A DNA stretch of 64,000 nucleotides from an uncultured Treponema sp. (GTDB lineage: Bacteria > Spirochaetota > Spirochaetia > Treponematales > Treponemataceae), in the NCBI GenBank assembly GCA_910584475.1, contig CAJUBD010000002.1:124001-188000 (forward strand). Direction: 5' to 3'. Of this stretch, positions 8,944-17,578 are shown piece after piece (the first letter of the stretch is position 1; each line of letters opens with the position of its first letter). The notes under the pieces are model-generated. The model made no database searches, had not been told where the DNA came from, and saw only the letters and a program-made list of their open reading frames with translations. Position numbers and translations under genes: made by a program.

Positions 8944-10351
8944 AATTGCATTCGTTAATCAAAATCAAATTTTTACTCTTTTTATTTTCTTCCAACAATG
9001 CTTTTGTAAAACCGCTTTTTGAAAACAGTCCGTAAATAACTTTGTATTTCAAAAATTGCCGCTGCAATTCCGCAGAAGAATCGCATTTGTTTTTCAGCGC
9101 ATTGAGAACGTCAATATCGATTGGCTTTCTATGATATTTGCATTCTCCAATGAAAATTTGTTTTTTACTCTCATCGATCGCGAACACGTCGATTTCCGTA
9201 TCTTCATTTATATCGTTTTGCCACCAACTCCCAATTTTGGATGGAGAAAATTTTATCTTTCCCTTTTTGCATAATTCCGTAAAAATATTTTTACAAATAT
9301 CTTCATAGACAAACGCGACGAATTTTTCAGAAAAATCTTTGTTCATTTCATCGATGGCAATTTGTTCGTTGCCAAAATCCAAAACCGATTTTTGCGGGAA
9401 AACATACCTAAACCAAAAGCGCGTAAAATTGTCAGTGATAAAGTAAAGTCCTTTTCGCGATTTTTCGGGATTTTTTTCCGTAATAGGAACGCGCTTTTCT
9501 AAAAAGCCCTGCTCAATAAGCGTAGCAAGATACGGTGTAATTTTCGACCCGACCATTCCCAACTGGGAACTTATCAAACTGATTTTGTGGTTGCCATTTG
9601 CAATCGTGCGAATAATCGAAAAATAGTTTATCGGACTTTGGATTTCCTCGCTCAAAAGATAAACCGGCTCTTCATACAAAAAGCCGTTACGGTTAAAAAC
9701 ATTCTTTCTTAACACTTCAAAAAGATTTTTCTTATTTTCAAAAAATTCAACATACTTTGGCACGCCGCCTGTGACTGCAAACTGTTCACATGCTTGGGCG
9801 AAGCCAAGCGATTGCGCAGAATAGCATTCCATAAAAGTCAAAGGCCGCAAATTTATTTGACAAGTTCTACGACCGTAAAGCGGACTATCGTAAGCAAGCG
9901 CATGCTTTTTCATCATGCCCAAAAGCGAGCCGCATAAGATGAGCATAATGTTTTTATCTTTTAAATTCTCGTCCCAAACTTTTTGCAAAACCGAAGGAAA
10001 AGCCGAATTGTTTTTTACAAGATATGGAAATTCATCTATTACTATGACTTTTTTTTCACGCGGCTTATAGTTCGCAATTAAAGAAAACACATCTTCCCAA
10101 GATTCGAAGCGAGCCTTTTTCAACAAAGGATTTTTAGTAATATCAGCGATGAGCGAAACAAATTTGGCGATATTGGCGGAATCCACCTCCTGTGTGGCAA
10201 GAAAGTAAAACGCCGTTTTGTTTTTTATGAATTCCTTTATGAGCGTGCTTTTTCCTATTCTGCGCCTGCCGTAAATTACAACAAAACCGCCTTTGCTTGC
10301 ATATTGCTCTTTTAAAACAGCAAGTTCTTCTTTTCTTCCATAAAAAATCAT
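8918..10351 (-). CDS. AAA+ ATPase with C-terminal PD-(D/E)xK-like domain (ATPase_2/DUF234)
   Basis: This 477-residue protein joins an archaeal-type ATPase to a nuclease-fold domain. Walker A is GRRRIGKST (28-36) and Walker B is VIVIDE (102-107). A winged-helix stretch follows at about 230-300. The C-terminal DUF234 region keeps a D388...E403-x-K405 set (IDV and GECK), the core of a PD-(D/E)xK fold. Such proteins (MNS-type ATPases) are scattered and often multicopy, and they have been proposed to be mobile, but their biochemical role is not settled. There is no clear Shine-Dalgarno sequence. Inverted repeats flank the gene, and the downstream flank repeats part of tcdA, which supports insertion as a cassette. 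Confidence 0.85.
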   Translation of the reverse strand: MIFYGRKEELAVLKEQYASKGGFVVIYGRRRIGKSTLIKEFIKNKTAFYFLATQEVDSANIAKFVSLIADITKNPLLKKARFESWEDVFSLIANYKPREKKVIVIDEFPYLVKNNSAFPSVLQKVWDENLKDKNIMLILCGSLLGMMKKHALAYDSPLYGRRTCQINLRPLTFMECYSAQSLGFAQACEQFAVTGGVPKYVEFFENKKNLFEVLRKNVFNRNGFLYEEPVYLLSEEIQSPINYFSIIRTIANGNHKISLISSQLGMVGSKITPYLATLIEQGFLEKRVPITEKNPEKSRKGLYFITDNFTRFWFRYVFPQKSVLDFGNEQIAIDEMNKDFSEKFVAFVYEDICKNIFTELCKKGKIKFSPSKIGSWWQNDINEDTEIDVFAIDESKKQIFIGECKYHRKPIDIDVLNALKNKCDSSAELQRQFLKYKVIYGLFSKSGFTKALLEENKKSKNLILINECNCINKISII

Positions 10352-10361
10352 ATCATTGTTC

Positions 10362-10416
10362 CTTGCAAATTAATATAATTTAAATTATTATAAATGAAAT
10401 TATATTAATTTGCAAG
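10362..10416. repeat. 20-bp inverted repeat upstream of the ATPase gene
   Basis: The arms at 10362-10381 and 10397-10416 are perfect reverse complements of 20 bases around a 15-base spacer. The core TTAATATAATTT resembles the palindrome at the other end of the ATPase gene. The right arm runs into the tcdA-like remnant. It may be a mobile-element end, a regulator site for the ATPase gene, or both. Confidence 0.85.
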
Positions 10417-10471
10417 CGAAGCCGCCCACGATTTGCTCAAGAGAACGCAGATGCCTTCGTACGATATTTAG
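10409..10471 (+). pseudogene. Remnant of a tcdA 3' end
   Basis: The frame reads FASEAAHDLLKRTQMPSYDI and a TAG stop. Its first part matches the real TcdA C-terminus (IASEVVRDLL) in 25 of 30 bases, and all five differences are transitions. It is in the same orientation as tcdA and continues for ten codons that the present tcdA lacks. It is best explained as the ancestral tcdA end left behind after cassette insertion. It overlaps the 3' end of the AraC gene, as convergent neighbours would. Confidence 0.7.
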
Positions 10472-11198
10472 CGGGCGTAGTTCCAGTAAGGCGGCGGAAA
10501 GCTTGCGTCCAATAACTTTGGTTTGGGAATCCCAAAATCAAGGCGATTTCCGAAAGCGCACGATCCGTGTACAAAAGCATATTTTTCGAAGCCTCGATCT
10601 TTTGTTGCAAAACATATTCTTGGATTTTCAATCCCGTTTCTTTGTGGAAAAGCCGGGAAATGTATGATTCGCTCAAGCCGGAAATTTTCGCGAGATCGCC
10701 CACGCATATTTTTTCGTGCAAATTTTCATAGATATAATTCAAGCAAGCCGAAACATATTTTGAGCACGGCATTTTTTTTGAAGCGATTCGCATTTGCGTC
10801 GCATATTCCAAACACATTTTTTTGTGGAGCGCAGAAATTTCCTCCACGTCAGAAATCGAATCCACGCGCAGAATATACATATCGCTGATCGTGTACGCAT
10901 GAGAATATTCCATCCCGCCTTCAATGCATTTCCGCGCCACCATCGCCGCCGTTATCACGAAATGATATTTCAAATTCCTCACTGGATTTTTTGAAAGCAC
11001 GCCCAAGCCAGTTTTTTTGTCCAGCGGCTCTTCGCACAATTTCCGCACCTGCCTGACATTGCCGGATTTTATCGCCGAATAAAATTCCGACTCGGGAACA
11101 AACGATGCGCGCAAGAAAAAATTTTCCCTGTCCAAAAATTCCTTGTAAAAAAGGTTTTTGTTCTTTCGCATATTAAAATTGTAACACGAAATCAACAT
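10437..11198 (-). CDS. AraC-family transcriptional regulator
   Basis: This DNA-binding regulator of up to 253 residues has a C-terminal double helix-turn-helix: VGDLAKISGLSESYISRLF, then the second helix pair ending in QSYWTQAFRRLTGTTPAKYR. The N-terminal 150 residues are an effector or dimerisation region I do not recognise. The start may be the ATG at 11198 or the one at 11171, and neither has a ribosome binding site. The gene is divergent from the lipoprotein gene, and its 5' end overlaps the first copy of a promoter repeated before the GH16 gene. It is the obvious candidate regulator of that beta-glucan locus. Confidence 0.85.
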   Translation of the reverse strand: MLISCYNFNMRKNKNLFYKEFLDRENFFLRASFVPESEFYSAIKSGNVRQVRKLCEEPLDKKTGLGVLSKNPVRNLKYHFVITAAMVARKCIEGGMEYSHAYTISDMYILRVDSISDVEEISALHKKMCLEYATQMRIASKKMPCSKYVSACLNYIYENLHEKICVGDLAKISGLSESYISRLFHKETGLKIQEYVLQQKIEASKNMLLYTDRALSEIALILGFPNQSYWTQAFRRLTGTTPAKYRTKASAFS

Positions 11199-11260
11199 TT
11201 AAAGCAAGAAAAAGATATATTTATCACGAATTCAGCGTGAAAATTTAAATCAAGATTGTG
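11192..11260 (+). promoter_or_regulatory. Conserved control region, copy A (lipoprotein gene)
   Basis: About 66 bases here are nearly identical to 12118-12184. Shared parts are TTTAAAGCA, AAAAAGATATATTT, a dyad (CACG-(7)-CGTG here) and a trailing TTAAATC-AGATTG. The AT-rich GATATATTT may be the -10 area and the dyad a regulator site. It lies between the AraC gene and the lipoprotein gene. Confidence 0.7.
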
Positions 11261-11294
11261 TATGCGGTCTAAAATAATTTTTAAGGAGCAATTT

Positions 11295-11999
11295 ATGAAA
11301 TTGACGAAAAGAATTTCAAAAGGAATCGCACTCTGCGCGACCCTTGTAATCATTGGATGGGGGGGGGTAACTTCTTGCTCCAACGGAAGCGATGACCCAG
11401 AAGAGCAAAAACCTCCTGTAACAGACAATGATAATAGTCAAACGGGCGGAGAAGAAGGACTTGTTTTCGACTTTACTAATGCGGTAGTGGGTGACAATGT
11501 TAGTATTAATAAAGTTACTTATTGTTCCGCAAAAGTTTCAAGTTTCAGCCAAGAAAACGGACTTACACTTACTGTTGATAATAGTTGGGAGGGAGCTTTT
11601 AAGATTTCTACAGAAAGTCTTGACTTAAGCGACAAAAAATGCATCATTGAATACAAAATCGACAACGGCTGGGAATACACCTCTAATAATGGAACAAAAT
11701 GTTTGCTTCAATTAATTTCTAAAGAACAAACTTCAGGCGAATACAAAGCAATAGAATTGAGCCAAGGTGACTTTGCAAATGATCCCGCGACAACAGAAAG
11801 TTGGCAGAAAGCAACAGTAGAGAATATTTATAAAAATGATTGGGATGCCGTAAATGAAAGCGGAGACAAATTGTCAGATACAGAAAAAGAAGAATATACC
11901 GGCGCAGATTTGACAAAAATAGTCGCCATAAAAATCAATACGACAGATGGCAAAGGCACTATTCACATTAAATCACTCAAATTTGTGGACAAGCAATAA
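11295..11999 (+). CDS. Secreted lipoprotein with G9 tract in its signal peptide
   Basis: The 234-residue product has a basic signal peptide and a cysteine after VTS, followed by the acidic linker typical of surface lipoproteins. The mature part, rich in Asn, Thr and acidic residues, looks like a beta-sandwich carbohydrate-binding module, but I cannot name the family. AAGGAG precedes the ATG at 11295. Nine consecutive G bases (11359-11367) encode WGGV just before the lipobox, so a change in tract length would shift the frame and switch the protein off. The gene shares a promoter motif with the downstream GH16 enzyme and probably helps bind its substrate. Confidence 0.75.
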   Translation: MKLTKRISKGIALCATLVIIGWGGVTSCSNGSDDPEEQKPPVTDNDNSQTGGEEGLVFDFTNAVVGDNVSINKVTYCSAKVSSFSQENGLTLTVDNSWEGAFKISTESLDLSDKKCIIEYKIDNGWEYTSNNGTKCLLQLISKEQTSGEYKAIELSQGDFANDPATTESWQKATVENIYKNDWDAVNESGDKLSDTEKEEYTGADLTKIVAIKINTTDGKGTIHIKSLKFVDKQ

Positions 12000-12117
12000 A
12001 TGCTTCGTCATCCGCCTCTAGCGGCTGTTTGACACAAACTTCGCTCGCATTTTTTTGCGGGCGGAGTTTTTTTGCTCACGGCGAGTCTTGTGTATTAAAA
12101 AACTTGAAGCATAAAAT

Positions 12118-12184
12118 CAATATTTAAAGCATAAAAAAGATATATTTGCCGCAAATTCGGCGTGAAAATTAAATCAGATTGCTG
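12118..12184 (+). promoter_or_regulatory. Conserved control region, copy B (GH16 gene)
   Basis: This is the second copy of the motif at 11192-11260. It keeps the TTTAAAGCATAAAA-AAGATATATTT block and has a slightly different dyad, GCCG-(6)-CGGC, followed by GTGAAAATTAAATC. The repetition before both envelope genes marks a shared regulon, probably of the adjacent AraC protein. Confidence 0.7.
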
Positions 12185-12261
12185 ATTCTTTTGATAAAAA
12201 ATCAGCGAATAAATCGGACTTCTATGGATTTCTTCAAGAACTTAATTTACGGAGGAAAATT

Positions 12262-14133
12262 ATGAAAAGTATTTTTGGAAAAAGCGTTGCGCTTGCCGCG
12301 TTTTTTGCCTGTCTGTCCTGCGCAAATATTTCCGCGCAAAATCAAACGCTTTCTTATGAAGGCTATTCGCTCAAATGGCAGGACGAGTTCGAAGGCACAC
12401 AGCTAAACCGCAAGGACTGGAATGTTGAATTGCACCAACGAGGCTGGGTCAACAATGAAATGCAAGAATATGTGGACAGCGCGGAAAACATTCAGGTAAA
12501 AGACGGAAAATTGATTCTTCGTCCCGTTACGAAAAACGCCAAGAAAAACCTGTACACATCAGGCCGCGTGAACACGCAGGGGAAGCACGATTTCAAATAC
12601 GGCATTTTCGAATGTCGCGCGAAATTTCCGGCAGGCAAAGGATTTTTGCCGGCGTTTTGGATGATGCCCACCGAGGAAAGTTTTTATGGGCAGTGGCCGC
12701 GCTGTGGCGAAATCGACATCGCGGAAGTTTTGGGACACGACACGAGCACGGTGTTCGGAACGATTCACTACGGCAATCCGCACCATGAAAGCCAGGGAAA
12801 ATCCAATTTGGGCAAAACCGCATTTTCCGATGACTTCCACAATTTCGCATGCGAATGGGAGCCGGGAAGAATTTCTTGGTACGTCGACGGAAAATTATAT
12901 CACACGGAAAACGATTGGTTCACGAAAAGCGACGGTCAAAAGGCGCGCCCATATCCCGCTCCATTCAATCAGCCGTTCTACATCATTTTGAATCTTGCGG
13001 TGGGCGGAAACTGGCCGGGCAGCCCCGAAAAGAACGCCACTTACATTGACGGCGCGACTTTTGAAATCGACTATGTTCGTGTTTACCAGAAAGCATCTTA
13101 CAATGAAAACGTTTCCAAGCCGCAGAAAGTTTTGAATCTGAAAAAAGCCGATTCTAGCGGAAACTTCGTGACGAACGGAAATTTTTCTGCAAAAGAAAAT
13201 TTGGGCGATGAGGAAGATTGGCAGTTTCTTACGGCTGTCGGCGGAGACGGTTCTGCATCAATTGAAAATTCTGAAATCCGCATCGCCACGAAAAAAGCTG
13301 GAAGCGAAGAATATTCAATTCAACTCGTTCAAGCGAAAATGCCTTTGCTTCAAAACGGAAAATATCGACTGAGCTTCAAGGCGCGCGCCGCGAAAAATCG
13401 TACTATGAAAGTCGGAGTGAGCGCGCCCACACGCAATTGGAAACGCTATCTCAAAGACACGTCCGTTTCGCTCACGCCAACAATGAAAGAATATTCATTT
13501 GAATTCACGATGCGCGATGAAACCGACGACGCGGCGCGAATTGAATTCAACATGGGAAAAATGGGTTCCACAGCAGATATTTTCATCACCGACGTTCGTT
13601 TGGAACAAACCGGCATGGTGGAAAGAAAAACACCCGCTTATAATGAAGACGCTGACAAAGGCTTGATAAAAAATTCCGAGTTCAACGGCGAGCTCGCTTT
13701 CTTTGAATCTTTCGCGGACAATTCCGCAAAGGCGACTTGCGAAGTAATCGAAGAAGGCGCGAACAATGTTTTGGATTTCGCCATTTCCAATACTGGCGAT
13801 ATGGATTGGAAAATCCAGCTCATTCAGCGCGGCGTTCCTCTCGAAAAAGGCAAGACTTACCTCCTACGCCTCAAGGCGAAGTCTACCGCCAAGCGCGACT
13901 TGATGTTCGCGATTCAGCACGATGGAAGCAAGGACAACAATTGGGACAACTATGCGAGCCAGACCACCGTTTCGCTTGGCACAGAATTCCAGACGTTCGA
14001 AAAGACGTTCAAAATGCCGGTGGACAATCCTCAGGCGATGCTGAGCATTTCGATGGGCGCGGTCGGCGGAAAGCGCATTTCCAAAGAGCACCATATTTAC
14101 CTTGATGACATCACGCTGGAAATTGTAAAATAA
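12262..14133 (+). CDS. Secreted GH16 endo-beta-glucanase (laminarinase type) with two CBM4/9-like modules
   Basis: This 623-residue enzyme should cleave beta-1,3 or mixed beta-1,3/1,4-glucans outside the cytoplasm. A signal peptide of about 25 residues comes first. The catalytic jelly roll at about 30-275 has the GH16 motif EIDIAE with nucleophile E150, D152 and acid/base E155. Two carbohydrate-binding modules follow, at about 300-455 and 465-620, each with the NG/NSEF start, QLVQA/QLIQR middle and DITLE-type end of the CBM4/9 fold. GGAGG stands before the ATG. The cysteine in the signal region (ACLSC) could be a relaxed spirochaetal lipobox. A strong terminator follows, so the gene is probably monocistronic. 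Confidence 0.92.
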   Translation: MKSIFGKSVALAAFFACLSCANISAQNQTLSYEGYSLKWQDEFEGTQLNRKDWNVELHQRGWVNNEMQEYVDSAENIQVKDGKLILRPVTKNAKKNLYTSGRVNTQGKHDFKYGIFECRAKFPAGKGFLPAFWMMPTEESFYGQWPRCGEIDIAEVLGHDTSTVFGTIHYGNPHHESQGKSNLGKTAFSDDFHNFACEWEPGRISWYVDGKLYHTENDWFTKSDGQKARPYPAPFNQPFYIILNLAVGGNWPGSPEKNATYIDGATFEIDYVRVYQKASYNENVSKPQKVLNLKKADSSGNFVTNGNFSAKENLGDEEDWQFLTAVGGDGSASIENSEIRIATKKAGSEEYSIQLVQAKMPLLQNGKYRLSFKARAAKNRTMKVGVSAPTRNWKRYLKDTSVSLTPTMKEYSFEFTMRDETDDAARIEFNMGKMGSTADIFITDVRLEQTGMVERKTPAYNEDADKGLIKNSEFNGELAFFESFADNSAKATCEVIEEGANNVLDFAISNTGDMDWKIQLIQRGVPLEKGKTYLLRLKAKSTAKRDLMFAIQHDGSKDNNWDNYASQTTVSLGTEFQTFEKTFKMPVDNPQAMLSISMGAVGGKRISKEHHIYLDDITLEIVK

Positions 14134-14153
14134 TCGCAAGTAAAAATGTGCGA

Positions 14154-14188
14154 AACGCCGCCTGATTTTTTGGGCGGCGTTTTTTTTC
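14154..14188 (+). terminator. Rho-independent terminator after the GH16 gene
   Basis: AACGCCGCC and GGGCGGCGTT form a G+C-rich stem with a short loop, followed by a run of eight T bases. Confidence 0.9.
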
Positions 14189-14198
14189 GCAATCCGCG

Positions 14199-14714
14199 TT
14201 ACTTCACGCTTGCCAAACTTTCGCCGTCCTCGAACGGCACTTGCAAAATGCATTCTTCTTTTTTGGAATTTTCATCTTTGATGTGGCGCAACAAAATCTC
14301 GGCGGCTTTTTCTCCCATCAAAATCAGCGGCTGCGGACTTGTGGCGACTTTCATTTTAAAATATGTATAATTGATGTAACCGTCAAAGCCGACTATCGAA
14401 ACATCATTGGGAACGGAAAATCCGATTTCTTCCAACGCGCGAACAGCAAAAGGAACGGCGGTATCGACGCAGCAAAAAATCGCGCTCGGTAGTCGCTCGA
14501 TTTTCGCAAAAAAATTTTTCACGCTTTCCGTCACTGTGTCGCCGTTGAATTTCGCGCGAATAATATATTGCTCGGCATCATAGTCTGCGCCCAAATCTTT
14601 CAACGCCTGAATGAAGCCTCGCTCGCGGTCGGAAATATTCGCGTTGTAGATTTGCTTTTCCAAACCCAAAAAACCGATTCGCCTGTGTCCTTTTTCCCAG
14701 ATTTTTTTTACTGC
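14199..14714 (-). pseudogene. N-terminally truncated LacI-family regulator
   Basis: The 172 codons encode only the C-terminal half of a LacI/PurR sugar-binding domain, from KKIWEKGHRRIGFLG through DVSIVGFDG to the end. The HTH domain and the first ligand lobe (about 160 residues) are missing. Homology stops exactly where the 3' end of the small Cys-rich feo gene begins, so a deletion probably joined the two. The product cannot bind DNA. It may once have regulated a sugar locus such as the neighbouring beta-glucan genes. Confidence 0.8.
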
Positions 14715-14866
14715 TTTTTTCCGCAGCCCGCGCAATTTCCGCCGCTGCAAAATGGGCAGCCTTGATTTCCTGACTTTTTCATGTCGCGCCGTTTTTTTAT
14801 CGCGCGAAAAATCACGAACGCCGCGTAAAGCGCAATCAATGTTGTAATGACAATTGTTACAAGCAT
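14708..14866 (-). CDS. FeoB-associated Cys-rich membrane protein
   Basis: This 52-residue protein begins with a single membrane helix (LVTIVITTLIALYAAFVIF), followed by a basic stretch and a C-terminal GCPFCSGGNCAGCG cluster with four cysteines. That is the layout of the small FeoB-associated Cys-rich family found next to feoB. Its role in iron transport is not established. A metal-handling or assembly role at the FeoB pore is likely. AAGGAG lies seven bases before the ATG. It follows feoB by 171 bases. The lacI remnant overlaps its last codons in another frame. Confidence 0.85.
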   Translation of the reverse strand: MLVTIVITTLIALYAAFVIFRAIKKRRDMKKSGNQGCPFCSGGNCAGCGKKQ

Positions 14867-15037
14867 AGTTTACTCCTTAAAAACATTTTTGAGGGCGAAA
14901 ACTTATCGAAACCTCGATTCATAACGATTTCGACAAGCCAAGTCGTACTGCAAAAGACAACAACCGTGTCATCAAACCAGTTGCACAAGTTTCCGCTTGC
15001 TCGCACCGCTCGCAAAAAGCGCGAAAACTCGCTTTAA

Positions 15038-17269
15038 CTATCTCCTGTCTTCTTTCGCGTAGGGATTCGGGCGAAAAAGCATCACCAAGATGAACGCGAG
15101 GAAAATGAACGCGATTGCCGTTGCCGCGCCGAACACGCCATGCGCGAAAAGCATTCCCAATTGATACACAATAAGCGTCACAACATAAGCGAACAAATTT
15201 TGGAACACAATCGCGAACCAAAACCATTTTCGGTTTTTAAGTTCGTTCGCCATCGTCGCGATTGCGGCAAGGCAAGGCGAATCAAGCAAATTGAAAAGCA
15301 AGAAAGCGAACGCCGCCAATCCCGTCGGAAACCAACTTGCAATCGCATTGCCAACGACTTCCTCGTCTTCGCTTTCCTCTTCGTCCACTACAGCCAAAAC
15401 GCCCATCGTGGAAACAATCGCTTCCTTCGCGCTGAAACCAGAAAGGCTCGCCGCCGCGCCCTGCCAATTGTTGTGAACGCCGTCAGCGTCAGCATAAGTG
15501 CCAAATCCAAGCGGACGGAAAATATAACTTAAAGCCCCGCCAATGCGACTCAAAATTGACTCATCCGCATCGACAAGTCCGAATCCGCCTTCGCTCGCTT
15601 CTTGAATCAATGTGCCGTCATCCGCATATTCCGCTTCTTTCGGAGACGCGACTCCGTAACTTGAAAGGAACCAAATCACAAGACAAGCGAGAAACAAAAT
15701 TGTTCCGGCCTTTACCGCAAAACTTTTCACGCGTTCCCAAGTGTGAAGCAAAACCGTTTTCGCCTGAGGAATGTGATATTGCGGAAGTTCCATAACGAAC
15801 GGAGCGGCAGGTCCATGAAACGCCTTGGTCTTTTTGAGGATGACCGCGGCAATCAAAACCGAAGCGATTCCGATAAGATACATGAGCGGTCCGATGAACG
15901 CGGCGCGCGCGGAATCGCCGAAAGTAACGCTTCCGATCACTGTCGCCATAAGCGCGATTACGGGAAGTTTCGCGCCGCAAGGAATCCATGTCGCCGTCAT
16001 AATCGTCATACGCCGATCGTTTTCATTTTCAATCGTGCGGCTCGCCATGATGCCGGGAATTCCGCAGCCCGAAGAAATCAAAAGCGGAATGAACGATTTT
16101 CCGCTCAAACCAAATTTTCTGAAAACCCTGTCCATGACGAACGCGATTCGAACCATATAACCCACATCTTCCAAAATAGAAAGAAGTAAAAACAAAATCG
16201 CCATTTGCGGAATGAATCCGAGAACCGCGCCCACACCGCCGATGATTCCGTTTACCACGCAGTCAGTCAGAACCTTGTTCGCACCCGCGTTCGACATCGC
16301 CTCTTCTACCCAGCCTTGTATTCCGCCGACGAAACTGTCGTTCGCCCAATCGGTCGCCATCGTACCGACAGTCGAAACCGCGATGTAATAAACGAACCAC
16401 ATCACCAAAAGGAATATTGGTATTCCCAAAATTCGGTTTGTAACAACGCGGTCGATTTTGTCGGAAACCGTCATTTTCGCGCCGCTTTTCACGAGCACGC
16501 CGTCAAGCAATTTCGTAATGTATTCGTAGCGTTCATTCGTGATTATTGACTCGATGTCATCATCTTTTGACTGTTCCAATTTTTTTGAAATCGATTCCGC
16601 CTTTGCAAGCAAATCAGAATCCAAACCAAGCCGCTCAATCAAATTAGAATCGCGTTCCAAAAGTTTTATCGCGCTCCACCTTTTCAAGTGCGCAGGAATT
16701 TCTTTTGGCAAAAGAGTCGTCGCCTCAGAAATCGCCTTTTCAACTTCCGCAGAAAAACATGGTTTCGCCTCCTGCGATTTTTTTTTGCTCGCATCAAGCG
16801 CGGCCGCCAAAACTTCCTTCGTGCCCTTGTTGTGAAGCGCGACAGTTTTTACAATCTTGCAGCCAAGCCTTTCAGAAAGTCGCGCCACGTCGATTTTTTC
16901 GCCAGCCTTTTCCATCGCGTCCACCATATTCAGCGCGAGCACGACAGGCTTTCCCAATTCCAAAATCTGCGTCGTCAAATAAAGATTGCGCTCGATGTTC
17001 GTCGCGTCAACTATGTTAATTACCGCCGCCGCTTCATCGCTCGCCAAATAATCGCGCGAAACAATTTCTTCGTTCGTGTAAGGCGAAAGCGAATAAATTC
17101 CCGGCAAGTCAGTGACAATCACATTTTCCGCGCCGCGAACTTTGCCTTCCTTTTTTTCCACAGTAACGCCCGGCCAGTTTCCAACATATTGAACCGCTCC
17201 CGTGAGCGCATTGAACATCGTAGTTTTTCCGCAATTGGGATTTCCCGCCAAAGCCAATTTCGTTTCCAT
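15038..17269 (-). CDS. feoB: Ferrous iron transporter B
   Basis: This 743-residue inner-membrane protein takes up Fe2+ under anoxic conditions. The N-terminal G domain has G1 GNPNCGKT (9-16), a DLPGIYSLSPYTNEE switch region and NMVD as G4. A helical guanine-dissociation-inhibitor domain follows, then two Gate repeats with CGAKLPV-type and SGCGIPG motifs that carry metal-passing cysteines. The length is normal. A GGGAG lies before the start. Two tandem SD-bounded repeat modules separate it from the second feoA. The order feoA-feoA-feoB-Cys-rich protein indicates one iron-uptake operon. Confidence 0.96.
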   Translation of the reverse strand: METKLALAGNPNCGKTTMFNALTGAVQYVGNWPGVTVEKKEGKVRGAENVIVTDLPGIYSLSPYTNEEIVSRDYLASDEAAAVINIVDATNIERNLYLTTQILELGKPVVLALNMVDAMEKAGEKIDVARLSERLGCKIVKTVALHNKGTKEVLAAALDASKKKSQEAKPCFSAEVEKAISEATTLLPKEIPAHLKRWSAIKLLERDSNLIERLGLDSDLLAKAESISKKLEQSKDDDIESIITNERYEYITKLLDGVLVKSGAKMTVSDKIDRVVTNRILGIPIFLLVMWFVYYIAVSTVGTMATDWANDSFVGGIQGWVEEAMSNAGANKVLTDCVVNGIIGGVGAVLGFIPQMAILFLLLSILEDVGYMVRIAFVMDRVFRKFGLSGKSFIPLLISSGCGIPGIMASRTIENENDRRMTIMTATWIPCGAKLPVIALMATVIGSVTFGDSARAAFIGPLMYLIGIASVLIAAVILKKTKAFHGPAAPFVMELPQYHIPQAKTVLLHTWERVKSFAVKAGTILFLACLVIWFLSSYGVASPKEAEYADDGTLIQEASEGGFGLVDADESILSRIGGALSYIFRPLGFGTYADADGVHNNWQGAAASLSGFSAKEAIVSTMGVLAVVDEEESEDEEVVGNAIASWFPTGLAAFAFLLFNLLDSPCLAAIATMANELKNRKWFWFAIVFQNLFAYVVTLIVYQLGMLFAHGVFGAATAIAFIFLAFILVMLFRPNPYAKEDRR

Positions 17270-17280
17270 TATTAACTCCC

Positions 17281-17427
17281 ATAAAAAGTCAAGAACGAAA
17301 TGTCAATTTCGTGATTGGCTTTTTATGCCGCTTTGCAATGAAATGAAAAGCGGCAGTAGATATGCAAGTTTGCAACGCAAACTCGACATGATAAAATGTC
17401 GCGCCATTAGTGCGGCTTTTTATCACA
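17281..17427 (-). repeat. SD-bounded palindromic module before feoB (proximal)
   Basis: This 147-base module lies between GGAGG at 17428-17432 and the GGGAG of feoB at 17276-17280. In gene sense it reads GTGATAAAAAGCCGCAC, TAATGGCGCGACATTTTATC, a GTTTGC/GCAAAC palindrome, GCCGCTTT-(n)-AAAGCGGC, an AAATTGACATTT dyad and finally TTGACTTTTTA. Confidence 0.7.
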
Positions 17428-17432
17428 CCTCC

Positions 17433-17578
17433 TTAAAAAACTTTTGCAGGAAACTTCAGTTTCCGAAAAAGTTTTTTCGCGCTTCGCAACGAAGTGAGAA
17501 ACGCAGTAAATAAGCGAGTTTGCGACGCAAACTCGGGTTAAAAATTCGCGCGACATTTCAGCGCGGATTTTTAAACAA
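17433..17578 (-). repeat. SD-bounded palindromic module before feoB (distal)
   Basis: This second module of 146 bases stands in tandem with the proximal one, between GGAGG at 17579-17583 and GGAGG at 17428-17432. Its hairpins include CGCGC-(9)-GCGCG, GAGTTTGCG/CGCAAACTC and GGAAACTGAAGTTTCC. The near-equal length of the two copies suggests a unit that inserts next to a ribosome binding site. Confidence 0.7.

Noticed and set aside
14867..15037. Possible extra small gene between feoB and the Cys-rich gene
   Set aside because: No frame with a start signal and a plausible protein is visible.
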